Of a stretch of 64,000 nucleotides of DNA, positions 1 through 7,652 are shown in pieces. The DNA is taken from assembly GCA_965203375.1 (NCBI GenBank), contig OZ241886.1:3038001-3102000 (forward strand). The letters are read 5' to 3'. The notes under the pieces are model-generated. The model ran no database searches and was not told the origin of the DNA. It worked only from the letters and a program-made list of their open reading frames with translations. The translations under genes were made by a program, and so were the position numbers. This DNA is from CATQHS01 sp965203375. GTDB lineage: Bacteria > Actinomycetota > Acidimicrobiia > Acidimicrobiales > Aldehydirespiratoraceae. Every line of letters begins with the position of its first letter. The stretch's first letter is position 1.

Positions 1-445
1 CCCCCGACCGCGTGCCCGGCTTCAGCGAGATCTGCCCGCTCGACGAATCGATCGTGAAAAACGACGCATGCAGCGGATCGCCGTCCGACAGCGAATACGT
101 CAACGAGTCGCCAGCGTCGGCGTCCACCGCCCGCACCGGCGGCCCCACCTTCGTCTGGCCCTCGCCCACCGCCAGAACCGTCACCGTCGCCGACTCGTTC
201 ATGACCGGGTCGTTGTCAGAAGTAGGAAACACCGGCGCCGCCGCCCACACCGACGACGACCCAACCACCACGACCGCCGCCGCCGCGGCCGCCGCAACCG
301 CGGCCCGCAGCACCCACCCGGCCCGCCGAGCCCCTGAGACCCGACCCGAACCCAGCACCAACGCAGAACTCAACGAGGACTCAGACACCGCGACACCGCC
401 TTTGCGCAGACCAACAGCCAACGAATCAACGCCAGCAACTGACAT
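1..445 (-). CDS. Secreted cadherin-like domain protein, N-terminal part (runs off the left edge)
   Basis: The minus-strand frame is open from an ATG at 445 to the window edge (about 148 codons), so the C-terminus is missing. About 40 polar residues are followed by a long Ala/Val hydrophobic stretch and a WAAAP segment typical of signal-peptide cleavage. The mature part then reads DADAGDSLTYSLSDGD and later SSGQISLKPGT, the usual signature of bacterial cadherin-like or dystroglycan-type Ig-fold repeats found in large adhesins. I infer an exported adhesin or surface protein. The start was chosen because a promoter with a 15-G spacer ends 8 nt upstream, suggesting a leaderless transcript. Plus-strand open frames here are high-GC shadows. 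How many repeats follow, and how the protein is anchored, cannot be seen. Confidence 0.72.
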   Translation of the reverse strand, partial: MSVAGVDSLAVGLRKGGVAVSESSLSSALVLGSGRVSGARRAGWVLRAAVAAAAAAAVVVVGSSSVWAAAPVFPTSDNDPVMNESATVTVLAVGEGQTKVGPPVRAVDADAGDSLTYSLSDGDPLHASFFTIDSSSGQISLKPGTRSG

Positions 446-453
446 CAAAATGC

Positions 454-484
454 ACGCTAGCCCCCCCCCCCCCCCGAAAGTCAA
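454..484 (-). promoter_or_regulatory. Probable phase-variable promoter with a 15-G tract
   Basis: Reading the minus strand, TTGACT (479-484) is followed by a 19-nt spacer containing 15 consecutive G (461-475) and then TAGCGT (454-459). The ATG at 445 lies 8 nt further on. A homopolymer between -35 and -10 is the known arrangement of slipped-strand phase-variable promoters such as Neisseria porA. Losing two G would give the optimal 17-nt spacing. The homopolymer length may be uncertain in the assembly. Confidence 0.55.
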
Positions 485-570
485 CCGCAGTCACCCCCAA
501 CCGCCGAAGCCGGCCAGAGCGAAACCGCCAGGCCGGGGGTAGCAGCAGAGCTACCTCAGGCAACCGCCCG

Positions 571-728
571 GATGCCGAACGCGCCAGGCCAGCCCCAACT
601 CACCGGGGGACGGACACCGAGCGGCGAGCAACCGTCCCCGATGCCGAACGCGCCAGGCCAGCCCCAACTCACCGGGGGACGGACACCGAGCGGCGAGCAA
701 CCGTCCCCGATGCCGAACGCGCCAGGCC
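571..728. repeat. 69-bp tandem repeat, two full copies plus a 20-bp third
   Basis: A unit beginning GATGCCGAACGCGCCAGGCC starts at 571, 640 and 709, a 69-bp period with near-perfect identity. Because 69 is a multiple of three, several frames stay open through it, which explains spurious open frames here. The third copy runs directly into the interspersed hairpin element at about 720. The block lies between the start of the cadherin-like gene and the stop of the rhomboid gene. Confidence 0.9.
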
Positions 729-895
729 GGTGGGTGGCACGGGGGCAAGGTTTTGCCGCCCCGCGGCAAAACCGCGCCCGTGACAGGACCCGCCGGCCGG
801 ACGGAGCAACCGCCCAAGACGAAGCAACCGCCCAGGACCCGCCGGCCGGACGGAGCAACCGCCCAGAGAGGCAAACCGCTCGCGATCGCGACAGA
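720..895 (-). repeat. Interspersed hairpin repeat, copy 1 (3' of rhomboid gene)
   Basis: The core contains a hairpin at 749-773 with 11-bp arms (GGTTTTGCCGC / GCGGCAAAACC, loop CCC), enclosed by CACGGG (738-743) and CCCGTG (777-782). The same core recurs at 29913-30002 and 56252-56345. In all three places it lies about 70-125 bp beyond the stop codon of a minus-strand gene, here the rhomboid gene ending at 896. Flanking modules containing GCAACCGCCC are repeated within 805-875. It could be a terminator-like 3' element or a small non-autonomous mobile repeat. There is no T-tail. No gene is seen in 446-895. Confidence 0.8.
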
Positions 896-1819
896 TCAGA
901 ACAGCGGATCGCTCCACTGGGCCGCGGCCCAAATGGCACCAAGAACCAAAGCAGCCGACACCGCCCCGCACAACACCACGGCAACCCAGTCCGAAACCCG
1001 CCGCCGGGCCAGCGCCACGAACAGCCACCCCGCGGCCACGCCGGTGGCCAGCCCCCCCAGATGCCCGCCCACCGAGATGCTGGGAACGATGAAGGTCAGC
1101 GCCAGGTTGAGGGCCAGGATCGGCATCAGGGGCGTCCTCCACACCGAGACGCCCACCGAGCGCTGGGCGAACACCAGGGCCCCCATCAGCCCGAACACCG
1201 CCCCCGAGGCCCCGACGGTGCTCTGGTTGGGGCTCATGAGCATCACCCCGAACGACCCGCCCAGCATCGAGACGACGTAGAGGGCCACGAAGCGGGGGCG
1301 GCTCAGCATGTGCTCCAGCAGCGTCCCCAGTATCCAGAGGGCGTAGAGGTTGAAGCCGAGGTGGATGAGCCCGTCGTGCAGGAAGGCGGCGGTGACCAGC
1401 CGGTAGTACTCGCCAGCGTCGACGCCGATGAAGTCGAAGCCGCCGCCGGAGTAGGAGGCGGCCCGGGCGAAGAGGGCGCCGTCGACGGCGGCCCTGTTCC
1501 CCAGGCTCATCGGGGTGCCCCCGTTCAGCAGCGAGTACACGAACCCGATCAGGCTCAGGCCGATGAACGCCTGCGTGGCCCGGGGCCGCGTGTCAACCCA
1601 CCGGCCCGGTATCACCGTCCGTATCCGGCGCTGGGCGCCCGCCCCTTCGCCGGGGTGGCTGCGGGACGGCAGGCACTCCGGGCAGTGGAACCCCACCGTG
1701 GCCTGGGTCATGCACTGCGGGCAGATGGGCCGGTCGCAGCGCTGGCAGATCACCCCGCCCCGGTTCTCGGGGTGTCGGTAGCAGCGGGGGAAGTCGGTCG
1801 GTTCGGGTTCGGGCGCCAA
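896..1819 (-). CDS. Rhomboid-family intramembrane serine protease with N-terminal zinc-binding segment
   Basis: This 307-residue protein should cleave transmembrane substrates within the membrane. Residues 13-50 carry CYRH, CQRC, CPQC and HCPEC motifs like a B-box or zinc ribbon, a common arrangement in actinobacterial rhomboids. Six or more hydrophobic segments follow from residue 85. The catalytic serine is in VGASGAVFG and the catalytic histidine in GGHLGGLATG, so the Ser-His dyad is intact; HLGFNLYALW supplies the conserved TM2 His/Asn. Substrates are unknown. The stop is 10 bp after the neighbouring nifU-like start codon region and the two genes are probably co-transcribed. A hairpin repeat follows its stop. 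Confidence 0.9.
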   Translation of the reverse strand: MAPEPEPTDFPRCYRHPENRGGVICQRCDRPICPQCMTQATVGFHCPECLPSRSHPGEGAGAQRRIRTVIPGRWVDTRPRATQAFIGLSLIGFVYSLLNGGTPMSLGNRAAVDGALFARAASYSGGGFDFIGVDAGEYYRLVTAAFLHDGLIHLGFNLYALWILGTLLEHMLSRPRFVALYVVSMLGGSFGVMLMSPNQSTVGASGAVFGLMGALVFAQRSVGVSVWRTPLMPILALNLALTFIVPSISVGGHLGGLATGVAAGWLFVALARRRVSDWVAVVLCGAVSAALVLGAIWAAAQWSDPLF

Positions 1820-1829
1820 GCGTCGTCCC

Positions 1830-2090
1830 TTAGAGCCAGACCGAGCTCTCGCTCATGCCCAGGGCGTTGACCTCCACCACTTCGGTGACCCCGGCGACCC
1901 GGTCCTTCATGATGCGCTCGATCCCCGCCTTGAGGGTCTGGGTGGAGGCCGGGCAGGTGACGCAGGCCCCGTGCAGCTCGACGGTGACCACGCCGGTGGC
2001 CTCGTCCACGTCGACCAGGTCGATGTCGCCCTCGTCGGCCTGGATGGCCGGGCGTATGGCATCGACGATCTTCTCCACTTCCTGGCGCAC
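1830..2090 (-). CDS. NifU C-terminal-domain (Nfu-type) iron-sulfur scaffold protein
   Basis: At 86 residues this is a stand-alone NifU C-terminal domain. The CVTCPAS motif provides the CxxC pair that holds a bridging Fe-S cluster between two subunits in Nfu scaffolds. The N-terminus (VEKIVDAIRPAIQADEGDI) and the LHGACVTCPAS strand-loop are the expected family features, so cluster assembly and delivery is a confident role. It lies 10 bp upstream of the rhomboid gene on the same strand, with a divergent small membrane gene on its other side. Many actinobacteria encode such a short Nfu outside a suf operon. Confidence 0.92.
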   Translation of the reverse strand: MRQEVEKIVDAIRPAIQADEGDIDLVDVDEATGVVTVELHGACVTCPASTQTLKAGIERIMKDRVAGVTEVVEVNALGMSESSVWL

Positions 2091-2133
2091 GGCTCCTCCG
2101 GCCCCAGCGGGTTGGGGGCGCTGCCGCCCAGCC

Positions 2134-2149
2134 TACGCTCGGGAGCGTG
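2134..2149 (+). promoter_or_regulatory. Leaderless-type promoter of the small membrane protein gene
   Basis: TACGCT at 2134-2139 is followed by 7 nt and then the GTG start at 2147. This is the spacing expected when transcription begins at the start codon. A TTGGGG 16 nt upstream could act as the -35 element. Confidence 0.4.
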
Positions 2150-2323
2150 AATGGGGCCGCCGTCCTGGCCCATCAGGGCGGATGGGACGAGATGCTGATG
2201 GTGGCCGGGCCGCTCTTGGTGCTGGCCGTCCTGCTGGCCGTGGCCCACCGTCGGGCCCACCGGCCGGCCGGCGCCCGCTCGGAGCCCGCCGCCCCGGAGC
2301 CCGGCGGCGGCGACCCCGGCTGA
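2147..2323 (+). CDS. Small single-pass membrane protein (58 aa), function unknown
   Basis: A GTG-started frame of 58 codons reads MNGAAVLAHQGGWDEMLMVA, then a hydrophobic helix (about residues 17-33), then a basic HRRAHRP stretch and a Pro/Gly-rich tail. The HQGGWDE segment before one transmembrane helix resembles a recurrent short actinobacterial membrane protein of unknown role. A TACGCT hexamer 7 nt before the GTG supports a leaderless start. It is divergent from the NifU-like gene. The topology suggests the positively charged tail is cytoplasmic. It is too short to assign a function. Confidence 0.6.
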   Translation: MNGAAVLAHQGGWDEMLMVAGPLLVLAVLLAVAHRRAHRPAGARSEPAAPEPGGGDPG

Positions 2324-2416
2324 AGGGCGTTCCGGCGGCTACTCGGCCTGCAACCCAGGCGCAGCCCCGGCTGAGCGGCGCCGCACACGGCGGCGATACC
2401 GCGGCAATGGGGGCGG

Positions 2417-3703
2417 CTACTCGGTCCGGATGTCGGCGCCGACCGCGGCCAGCTTGCCGGCCAGGTCCTCATAGCCCCGGGCCACGTGGCGGGCGTCGCT
2501 CACCACCGTGGCGCCCTCGGCGCCGAGGCCGGCCACGGCCAGCGCGGCCCCGGCCCGGATGTCGGTGGCCTTGACCGGCGCCCCCGACAGCCTCTCCACC
2601 CCCCGCACCACGGCGTGGTGGGCGTCGGTGCGGATGTCGGCCCCCATGCGGCGCAGCTCGTCCACATAGCGGAACCGGCCCGCGAACAGGTTCTCGGTGA
2701 CTATCCCCACCCCCGACGCCACCGCCAGCATGGTCACCAAGAACGGCTTGTAGTCGGTGGCCAGCCCCGGATAGGGCAGGGTGGAGCAGTCCACCGACCG
2801 GAGCCGCCCCGAGGAGAAGGCCCACAGGCCCTCGGCGCCGGCCGAGACCCGCATCCCCATCTCCCCCAGCTTCTGGGCCAGCATGGCCATGTGGTCGAGC
2901 CGGGCCCCGACGATGTTCAGCTCGCCGCCGGCCACCCCCAGCGCGGCCAGGTAGGTGGCGGCCTCGACCCGGTCGCCGATGACGGCGTGGTCGGTTGCGT
3001 GGAGGGCCTCGGCGCCGCCGGTCCCCTCGACCACCAGGGTGGGCGAGCCCGCCCCGGCGATCGACGCCCCCATGCGGTTGAGCATCTCGCACAGGTCGGC
3101 GATCTCGGGCTCGCGGGCGGCGTTGTCGATCACCGTCGTGCCCTTGGCCGCCGCCGCGGCCATGAGCAGGTTCTCGGTGGCGCCGACGCTGGGGAACTCC
3201 AGCAGCACCCTGGCCCCCAGCAGGTTCGGGGCCCGGGCCACGATGTTGCCGTGGACGACCTCCAGCTCGGCCCCCAGCTCGCTCAGGCCCCGCACGTGCA
3301 TGTCGATGGGCCGGGGGCCCAGGTCGTCGCCGCCGGGCAGGGCCACCCTGGCCTCGCCGCAGCGGGCCAGCATGGGGCCCAGCACGATGACCGAGGCCCG
3401 GAACCGCTCGACTATCTCATAGGGGGCCAGCGGCTCGATCTCGGCCGGCACCGAGATGTCCAGCGCCGCCGGGTCGCGGGGGCTCCAGCCCACCGCGCAC
3501 CCGGCGGCCCGCAGCAGGTCGGCCATCGATTCCACGTCGGTGATGCGGGGCACGTTGCGGAGCCGGTAGGAGCCCTCCGCCAGCAGGGTGGCGGCCATGA
3601 GCTTGAGCGCCGAGTTCTTGGCCCCGGCCACGGCGATGGTCCCCTCCAGGGGCGGCCCCGGCCGCACGACGATGCGCTCGATCGGCTCGATGGCCACCCT
3701 CAC
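2417..3703 (-). CDS. murA: UDP-N-acetylglucosamine 1-carboxyvinyltransferase
   Basis: MurA transfers enolpyruvate from PEP to UDP-GlcNAc, the first committed cytoplasmic step of peptidoglycan synthesis. The 428 residues match the family length. GAKNSALKLMAA near residues 27-38 and RPIDMH near 131 are diagnostic. The loop that carries the catalytic Cys in E. coli (PGGCxIGxRP) reads PGGDDLGPRP here, so Cys is replaced by Asp126. That is the substitution found in mycobacterial and chlamydial MurA, where it gives intrinsic fosfomycin resistance. The gene lies near the atp block, as in other actinobacteria. Its 3' spacer contains a 13-bp copy of the stop-codon region (2334-2346 and 2412-2424). Confidence 0.96.
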   Translation of the reverse strand: MRVAIEPIERIVVRPGPPLEGTIAVAGAKNSALKLMAATLLAEGSYRLRNVPRITDVESMADLLRAAGCAVGWSPRDPAALDISVPAEIEPLAPYEIVERFRASVIVLGPMLARCGEARVALPGGDDLGPRPIDMHVRGLSELGAELEVVHGNIVARAPNLLGARVLLEFPSVGATENLLMAAAAAKGTTVIDNAAREPEIADLCEMLNRMGASIAGAGSPTLVVEGTGGAEALHATDHAVIGDRVEAATYLAALGVAGGELNIVGARLDHMAMLAQKLGEMGMRVSAGAEGLWAFSSGRLRSVDCSTLPYPGLATDYKPFLVTMLAVASGVGIVTENLFAGRFRYVDELRRMGADIRTDAHHAVVRGVERLSGAPVKATDIRAGAALAVAGLGAEGATVVSDARHVARGYEDLAGKLAAVGADIRTE

Positions 3704-3852
3704 AGGCTAATTCGCCCGGCCCGGCCCGCCGGTGAACCCCTCCGGGCTCGGCCGGACCGGGCTTGGAGTGCTCTCTCCCAGGGCCGGGGACCCGGGCCGC
3801 CGCCTCATCCTCTCGTATCCTCGGGGCAACGGACGGGCGACAGAGGAGTCGG

Positions 3853-5517
3853 GTGACCCGGGTCCGGCAGGTTCTGCACTGCGACGACGAGGAGCTGGCG
3901 GCCCGCAGGGCCCCCCGAGCCGACATAGTGGCCGAACGGGCCGAGGGCCGGTCTGACGGCGCCGGGGGGGACGACCTCTACGCCGCGGTGGGCGGGCCGT
4001 TCCGGTCCTATGAGCGCCGGGTGGCCGCCCGATCCGCCGGGGCCGGGCGCTGGGAGCTGACCGAGACCACCGACTACCGTCTGGCCGCCCCGGGCTGGAG
4101 CTGGCTGTTCCACTTCCCGATCAAGCGGGCCATCCGCCGCCGCCAGGCCGACTACGGGTATTGGTGGGCGCCCCCGGACCGGCTCGACTCCCGGCCCGCC
4201 ACCGTGCTGGCCCTGCTGTGCACCGTCCAGATCATCGACGGGTACCTGGGGACGGTGCTCACCCAGACCCTCACCTTCGCGGCCGACGAGATGGGCCACG
4301 GCAACACCGCCCAGGGGATCGTGCTCGCGGTGGTGCGGGCCGGGGTGCTGCTGGCTCTGGTCACGGTGGCGCTGGCCGACCGCCACGGGCGCCGCCGGCT
4401 GCTGCTGGCCGCCGGGACGGGGAGCTGCCTGGCCACCGCCGCGGGCGCGGCGTCGCCGACCCTGTGGTTCCTGGGCGGGACCCAGCTCGTGGCCCGGGGG
4501 CTGGCCACCGCGCTGGGGGTGCTCATCGTCATCATGGCGGTGGAGGAGATGCCGGCCCGGTCCCGGGCCTGGGCCGCCTCGGTGCTGGTGCTGTGCGCCG
4601 GGCTGGGGGCGGGGATGGCGGTGTGGGTGCTGCCGGTGGCCGACTTGGACCAGCGGGCCTGGCGGGTGGTCTATTTGGCGCCCCTGCTGGGTCTGGGCGG
4701 GCTGGAGGCAGTGAGGCGGCGGCTGCCGGAGAGCCGGCGGTTCGAGGGAGCTCAAGCCGCGGTCGACCCCGGGGCCGCGGGAGGCAGTCCAGACCCCGAC
4801 ATAGATATGCGGGAGCGGCGGCAACCGCTCGACCCCGACATGCGGGACCGGCGGCAACCGCTGGACCCCGAAGTGCGGGACCGGCGGCAACCGCTCGACC
4901 CCGAAGTGCGGGAGCGGCGGCGCCGGCGGCTGGTGCTGCTGGCGGCCACCGCCTTCTTGATCGCCATGTTCGCGGCCCCGGCGTCCAGCCTCCAGAACGA
5001 CTTCCTCAAGGACGAGCGGGGCTTCTCGGCCGGTCAGATAACGCTGTTCACGCTGGCCACCAGCACCCCGGCCGGCATCGGCGTCCTGGTCGGCGGCTAC
5101 CTGGCCGACCGCCGGGGCCGCCGACGGGTGGGCGCGGTCGGCCTGGTCCTGGGCACCGCGGCCGGGGCCTGGGCCTTCTTCACCAGCGGGCCGGCCCTGT
5201 GGCTGCTGACGCTGATCGGCACGCTGGTGGGGGGGCTCACCGTGCCGGCCCTGGCCGTGTACGGGCCCGAGCTGTTCGGCACCCACGACCGGGGCCGGGC
5301 CAACGGCCTGATCGTCACCCTGGGGGTGACCGGCAGCGCGACGGGCCTGCTCACCGCGGGCTGGCTGTCGGACCAGCTCGGCGGCCGGCTCGGACCGGCT
5401 CTGGCCCTGCTGGCCGTCGGCCCCCTGATCGTGGCCGCCCTGGTGCTGTTGAAGTTCCCCGAGACCGCCGGCCTCGAGCTGGAGGACCTCAACCCCCAAG
5501 ACCGACCCGCCGCCTGA
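3853..5517 (+). CDS. MFS transporter (sugar-porter-like), with an 11-residue repeat in the central loop
   Basis: This 554-residue membrane transporter has about 12 hydrophobic segments. MFS motif A occurs as ADRHGRRR after the second helix of the first half and as LADRRGRRR in the second half. A cytoplasmic N-terminus of about 110 residues precedes the first helix. The GTG at 3853 was chosen for its upstream AGAGGAG and a TATCCT -10 at 3827-3832. The central loop between the two halves contains three to four copies of DPxMRDRRQPL encoded by a 33-bp tandem repeat. Substrate specificity cannot be deduced. Neighbours do not form an obvious pathway with it. Confidence 0.85.
   Translation: MTRVRQVLHCDDEELAARRAPRADIVAERAEGRSDGAGGDDLYAAVGGPFRSYERRVAARSAGAGRWELTETTDYRLAAPGWSWLFHFPIKRAIRRRQADYGYWWAPPDRLDSRPATVLALLCTVQIIDGYLGTVLTQTLTFAADEMGHGNTAQGIVLAVVRAGVLLALVTVALADRHGRRRLLLAAGTGSCLATAAGAASPTLWFLGGTQLVARGLATALGVLIVIMAVEEMPARSRAWAASVLVLCAGLGAGMAVWVLPVADLDQRAWRVVYLAPLLGLGGLEAVRRRLPESRRFEGAQAAVDPGAAGGSPDPDIDMRERRQPLDPDMRDRRQPLDPEVRDRRQPLDPEVRERRRRRLVLLAATAFLIAMFAAPASSLQNDFLKDERGFSAGQITLFTLATSTPAGIGVLVGGYLADRRGRRRVGAVGLVLGTAAGAWAFFTSGPALWLLTLIGTLVGGLTVPALAVYGPELFGTHDRGRANGLIVTLGVTGSATGLLTAGWLSDQLGGRLGPALALLAVGPLIVAALVLLKFPETAGLELEDLNPQDRPAA
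4831..4929 (+). repeat. 33-bp coding minisatellite in the MFS gene
   Basis: GACCCCGA-starting units begin at 4831, 4864 and 4897 with a 33-bp period, and a variant longer unit starts at 4792. They encode DPDMRDRRQPL-type repeats in the cytoplasmic loop between transporter halves. Copy number could vary between strains without breaking the reading frame. Confidence 0.9.
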
Positions 5518-5670
5518 CGGCGGATGAGCCCGTCCCCGCCTGTCCTTTTGGTCTACCCTCAGAAACGTTTGTTGCAGGCTTCAGCGCCAAAGGTGGCAGC
5601 ACATGATTGTGAAGGGCACGAGTGAACAGGCACCGCTGTTCGCAACCCGACTCGGGCAGCGGCAACGGTT

Positions 5671-7614
5671 GTGAAGGGCATGGGCAGACAGGCGTTCCCG
5701 GTCATCTCGGCCATGGTCCTGGCTTTCCTGGCCTCGGGGTCGAGCGCCGCCGCGCAGCCGGATTTCTCTCCACCGCTGTATCCGGCTCAATGCGCGGACG
5801 GAACTTACGTGGATGATCCCGAATCCAAACCCGGTCTGGTGGCTGACTGCATAGCCCTGGTCGCAGTCAGAAATCATTTCATGAACAACCCGCTCAATTA
5901 CGGAACCCAGTGGGATACTCCATGGAGAGGCGTCACCATCGACGACGACCGTGCTGTGGCCCTCGATCTCTCCAGCACTGAGCTGTACGGGGCGGTGCCG
6001 CCCGAACTCGGCGCCATGACCCGGCTGAGATACCTGCACCTCGGCGACAACCAACTATCCGGCACGATCCCGCCAGAACTCGGCGCCATGACCGAGCTTG
6101 ACTATCTGCACCTCGGTGGCAATGAACTGTCAGACCCCATTCCGCCCGAACTCGGCGACCTCAACCAGCTTGACTACCTGCACCTCGGCAGCAACCAACT
6201 CACCGGTGCCATACCGCCAGAACTCGGCAATCTAACCAATCTGCGATCTCTACATCTGGAGAGCAACCAACTCACCGGTGTCGTCCCGCCCGAACTCGGC
6301 AGCATGACCAGCCTGGAATATATGTATCTCCACAGCAATGAACTGTCCGGCTCAGTCCCACCCGAACTCGGCAACCTCACCAACCTGCGATCCCTGCACC
6401 TGGAAAGCAACCAACTCACCGGCCCCATACCGCCAGAACTCGGCAACCTCACCCGACTGGACTACCTCCACCTCGAAAACAACCAACTCACCGGCCCCAT
6501 CCCAGCCGAACTCGGCAACCTCACCCGGCTGGGCTACCTGTATCTCCATATCAATGAATTGTCGGGGCCCATCCCGCCCGAACTCGCCAGCCTCACCCGA
6601 CTGGACCTGTTGTATCTCCACAGCAATGAATTGTCCGGCTCAGTCCCGCCCGAACTCGGCAACCTCACCAACCTGCGATCCCTGCACCTGGAAAGCAACC
6701 AACTCACCGGCCCCATACCGCCCGAACTCGGCAACCTCACCAAACTGGACTACCTCCACCTCGAAAACAATCAACTCACCGGCCCCATCCCAGCCGAACT
6801 CGGCAACCTCACCCGGCTGGACCTGTTGCATCTCGAGAACAATCAACTGTCCGGTGTTATCCCTGAGAAACTAGGTGAGGTGGTGCTGTGGAGATTGTGG
6901 ATTCAGAACAATCGGCTGTCCGGTGAGATACCGCCGAAGCTCAGAGTCGCCCGATCATTCAAGTTCTGCCACAATCAGCTAACGGGGGCCCTGCCGCCCC
7001 AGCTCCACCAAGTCGCCGAGAATTTCACCGGCGATGTCAACGACATCGCGTCCTGCTACGAAGGAACATTCAGCGACGACGACGGCAGCGTCCACGCAGA
7101 AGACATCGAGACCATCGCCGAATGGGAGATAACCCTGGGTTGCGGCGCCGACAGATTCTGCCCCTCAGAGACCGTCACCCGAAGCCAGATGGCGGCATTC
7201 CTGTATCGGGCCGCCGCCCGCCTGTACGGGATACCCGAAGCTGATAGCCAGATCCAGTTCACCGATGTCGCCGCGGACGCCTGGTACCGGCCCTACGCGC
7301 AATGGGCGGCGGGAAGCGGCGCGATGCGAACCGTCGACGGAGGCTTCAATCCCGGCGCAGCCGTGACCCGGGCGGACATGGCCGAGATGCTGGTGGCCGC
7401 GTTCGATCACCTGTCCGCGGCAAACGAGCCCCAAAACCTGTTCTCGGACGTGAGCGGCCTCTCAGAGACCGCCGTCCTGGCCATCGAGGGCATCCACGAC
7501 GCCGGAGTGACTCAAGGATGCGAAACCGCCCCCCTGAGATACTGCCCCGCCGAAGAGATCACCCGAGCCCAGATGGCCTCCCTCCTAGCCCGCGCCATTC
7601 AAAGTGCCACATAG
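5671..7614 (+). CDS. Secreted leucine-rich-repeat protein with C-terminal SLH-like domains
   Basis: This 647-residue protein begins with a signal peptide (FPVISAMVLAFLASGSSAAAQ). An LRR N-cap segment with WDTPWRGVTI follows, then about 14 repeats of 24 residues with the consensus LxxLHLxxNQLTGPIPPELG, the plant-receptor-like LRR class. The last 190 residues hold SLH-like repeats (FSDDDGSVHAEDI, VTRSQMAAFLYRAA, ITRAQMASLLARAI) that resemble those of the 47589-48347 protein, so both probably share a cell-envelope anchor. LRRs normally bind proteins, so adhesion or host interaction is plausible. Two starts are possible: GTG at 5671 or ATG at 5680. A 288-bp stretch of the LRR array is duplicated almost exactly. 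Confidence 0.85.
   Translation: MKGMGRQAFPVISAMVLAFLASGSSAAAQPDFSPPLYPAQCADGTYVDDPESKPGLVADCIALVAVRNHFMNNPLNYGTQWDTPWRGVTIDDDRAVALDLSSTELYGAVPPELGAMTRLRYLHLGDNQLSGTIPPELGAMTELDYLHLGGNELSDPIPPELGDLNQLDYLHLGSNQLTGAIPPELGNLTNLRSLHLESNQLTGVVPPELGSMTSLEYMYLHSNELSGSVPPELGNLTNLRSLHLESNQLTGPIPPELGNLTRLDYLHLENNQLTGPIPAELGNLTRLGYLYLHINELSGPIPPELASLTRLDLLYLHSNELSGSVPPELGNLTNLRSLHLESNQLTGPIPPELGNLTKLDYLHLENNQLTGPIPAELGNLTRLDLLHLENNQLSGVIPEKLGEVVLWRLWIQNNRLSGEIPPKLRVARSFKFCHNQLTGALPPQLHQVAENFTGDVNDIASCYEGTFSDDDGSVHAEDIETIAEWEITLGCGADRFCPSETVTRSQMAAFLYRAAARLYGIPEADSQIQFTDVAADAWYRPYAQWAAGSGAMRTVDGGFNPGAAVTRADMAEMLVAAFDHLSAANEPQNLFSDVSGLSETAVLAIEGIHDAGVTQGCETAPLRYCPAEEITRAQMASLLARAIQSAT
6325..6850 (+). repeat. 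Near-identical 288-bp duplication inside the LRR array
   Basis: The sequence from about 6325 recurs from about 6613, an offset of 288 bp, exactly four 72-bp LRR units. Most differences are single synonymous changes. This points to recent expansion by recombination between repeats and to possible length variation of the binding surface. Confidence 0.8.
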
Positions 7615-7652
7615 TGGCCGTGACTACCACAAAAGAAACGGAAAGCTAAACC

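Noticed and set aside
12..542. Plus-strand open frame at the left edge
   Set aside because: Its product is compositionally biased and lacks a start site, while the minus strand shows a signal peptide and cadherin-like sequence.
571..728. Possible CRISPR array
   Set aside because: Units are contiguous 69-bp tandem copies with no variable spacers, and no cas genes are present.
556..1870. Long open frames on both strands through 556-1870
   Set aside because: They arise from the 69-bp repeat (a multiple of three) and from shadows of the rhomboid gene; the products are repeat- and Arg/Pro-rich.
2483..3858. Plus-strand open frame opposite murA
   Set aside because: Gly/His/Pro-rich product typical of a high-GC shadow; similar frames lie opposite atpA, thrC, hom, argS and the PEP enzyme.
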